From Candidatus Saccharimonadia bacterium (GTDB taxonomy: Bacteria > Patescibacteriota > Saccharimonadia > Saccharimonadales > UBA4665), in contig JALQUD010000018.1 in the NCBI GenBank assembly GCA_023268595.1, forward strand, positions 8,364 through 13,456: a DNA stretch of 5,093 nucleotides, given 5' to 3'. The notes under the pieces are model-generated. The model searched no databases and was not told the origin of the DNA. It worked only from the letters and a program-made list of their open reading frames with translations. Position numbers and translations under genes: made by a program. Of the stretch, positions 4,611 to 5,093 are shown in pieces. Position 1 is the stretch's first letter; each line of letters opens with the position of its first letter.

Positions 4611-5093
4611 CAATGTCCGATAATTCCTTTAACTATGCGCCCGCTGACGGTTCGCAGGAAGTATATATCTCCAATACCGAACGGGTGCTGGTAGATGATG
4701 GACCTGCGACCGGCAATAGTGCTACGAAGATAGCGGAGCTGATCGGACGTGACATCTGGCGCACGGCCGACGGCACACTGGTGCTGCCGGCCGAGCTCGA
4801 CGAAGCATATGTCGAGTATGCCGCCAGTCTTGGTTGGTGTCCGCGTATCATCGTACCCGAAGCTGTCGACCTGTCGAATATCGACATTACCTCCGGGCTA
4901 GCAGACTACCGTATCCAGCAAGCCGTGACCGGAAGCAATGTCACATCGTACGTCGCTGACACACGACTGGAGAGCTTCGTCGTACGCGGACATGGTGGCA
5001 CCTACGACTGGGGCGACCCATCCAGAAGGCCGACGATCAGCAATAGCATGGTGGGTCTGAACGGTGATACCGTCCATGAGATTATCAATGACA
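4586..5093 (+). CDS. Unrecognised protein, N-terminal 169 codons (3' end outside window)
   Basis: The frame is open from ATG 4586 to the right edge with no stop. The first 20 or so residues (MTGSPMTESMSDNSFNYAPA) look disordered. From about residue 26 the sequence turns into folded-looking alternation: VYISNTERVLV (26-36), then KIAELIGRDIWRTADGTLVLP (48-68), then EYAASLGWCPRIIVPE (77-92). There is no signal peptide or membrane segment, so it is probably cytoplasmic. I do not recognise the family. The layout, an alpha/beta region ending in HEIIND at the window edge, faintly recalls the pre-ATP-grasp part of some amide ligases, but no catalytic motif is in view and I would not rely on it. Base composition resembles its neighbours. 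The coding call rests on the long open frame, good ribosome site and protein-like composition. Confidence 0.75.
   Translation, partial: MTGSPMTESMSDNSFNYAPADGSQEVYISNTERVLVDDGPATGNSATKIAELIGRDIWRTADGTLVLPAELDEAYVEYAASLGWCPRIIVPEAVDLSNIDITSGLADYRIQQAVTGSNVTSYVADTRLESFVVRGHGGTYDWGDPSRRPTISNSMVGLNGDTVHEIIND

Noticed and set aside
1..5093. CRISPR arrays, tRNA or rRNA genes, insertion sequences
   Set aside because: I found no regularly spaced repeats, no tRNA cloverleaf or rRNA-like sequence, and no transposase or terminal inverted repeats.

Overview
The window reads as a piece of a bacterial chromosome, most likely from Candidatus Saccharibacteria (TM7) or a close Patescibacteria/CPR relative. 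The best lineage clue is the leftward gene. Its export signal is followed by a short Glu-Ala-Glu / Gly-rich / Ala-Ser-Ala-Gly / Phe-Gly segment that I associate with secreted proteins of this group. TGA acts as a stop, which argues against the code-25 lineages Gracilibacteria and Absconditabacteria. The DNA looks GC-rich for this phylum. The assignment rests on recalled family patterns, not on a search.

Layout: (1) 1-801, minus strand: the 5' part of an exported putative glycoside hydrolase that runs off the left edge. (2) 802-938: a divergent intergenic region with candidate promoters on both strands. (3) 939-1652 and 1649-4138, plus strand: two genes overlapping by 4 bases (ATGA). They encode a dCTP deaminase-family protein and an 829-residue fusion of thymidylate kinase with two tandem ThyX-like halves. 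(4) 4139-4322: no convincing gene, but clear RNA structure. A predicted three-way-junction fold is followed by a 13-bp intrinsic terminator, and an upstream strand can form an 11-bp antiterminator with the terminator. The U-tract ends 15 bases before the next start codon. (5) 4323-4484: a 53-codon ORF of unknown function. (6) 4485-4585: an intergenic region with a candidate promoter. (7) 4586 to the right edge: the 5' part of an unrecognised protein gene.

The central operon is a compact dTTP-precursor route: dCTP to dUTP (or dUMP), then dUMP to dTMP by flavin-dependent ThyX, then dTMP to dTDP by the kinase. No separate dUTPase is visible here, so either the deaminase is a bifunctional DCD-DUT enzyme or dut lies elsewhere.

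The two most notable items are the kinase-ThyX-ThyX fusion, whose halves keep complementary parts of the ThyX signature, and the riboswitch-like terminator/antiterminator leader before the 53-codon ORF, which matches no RNA class I recognise.
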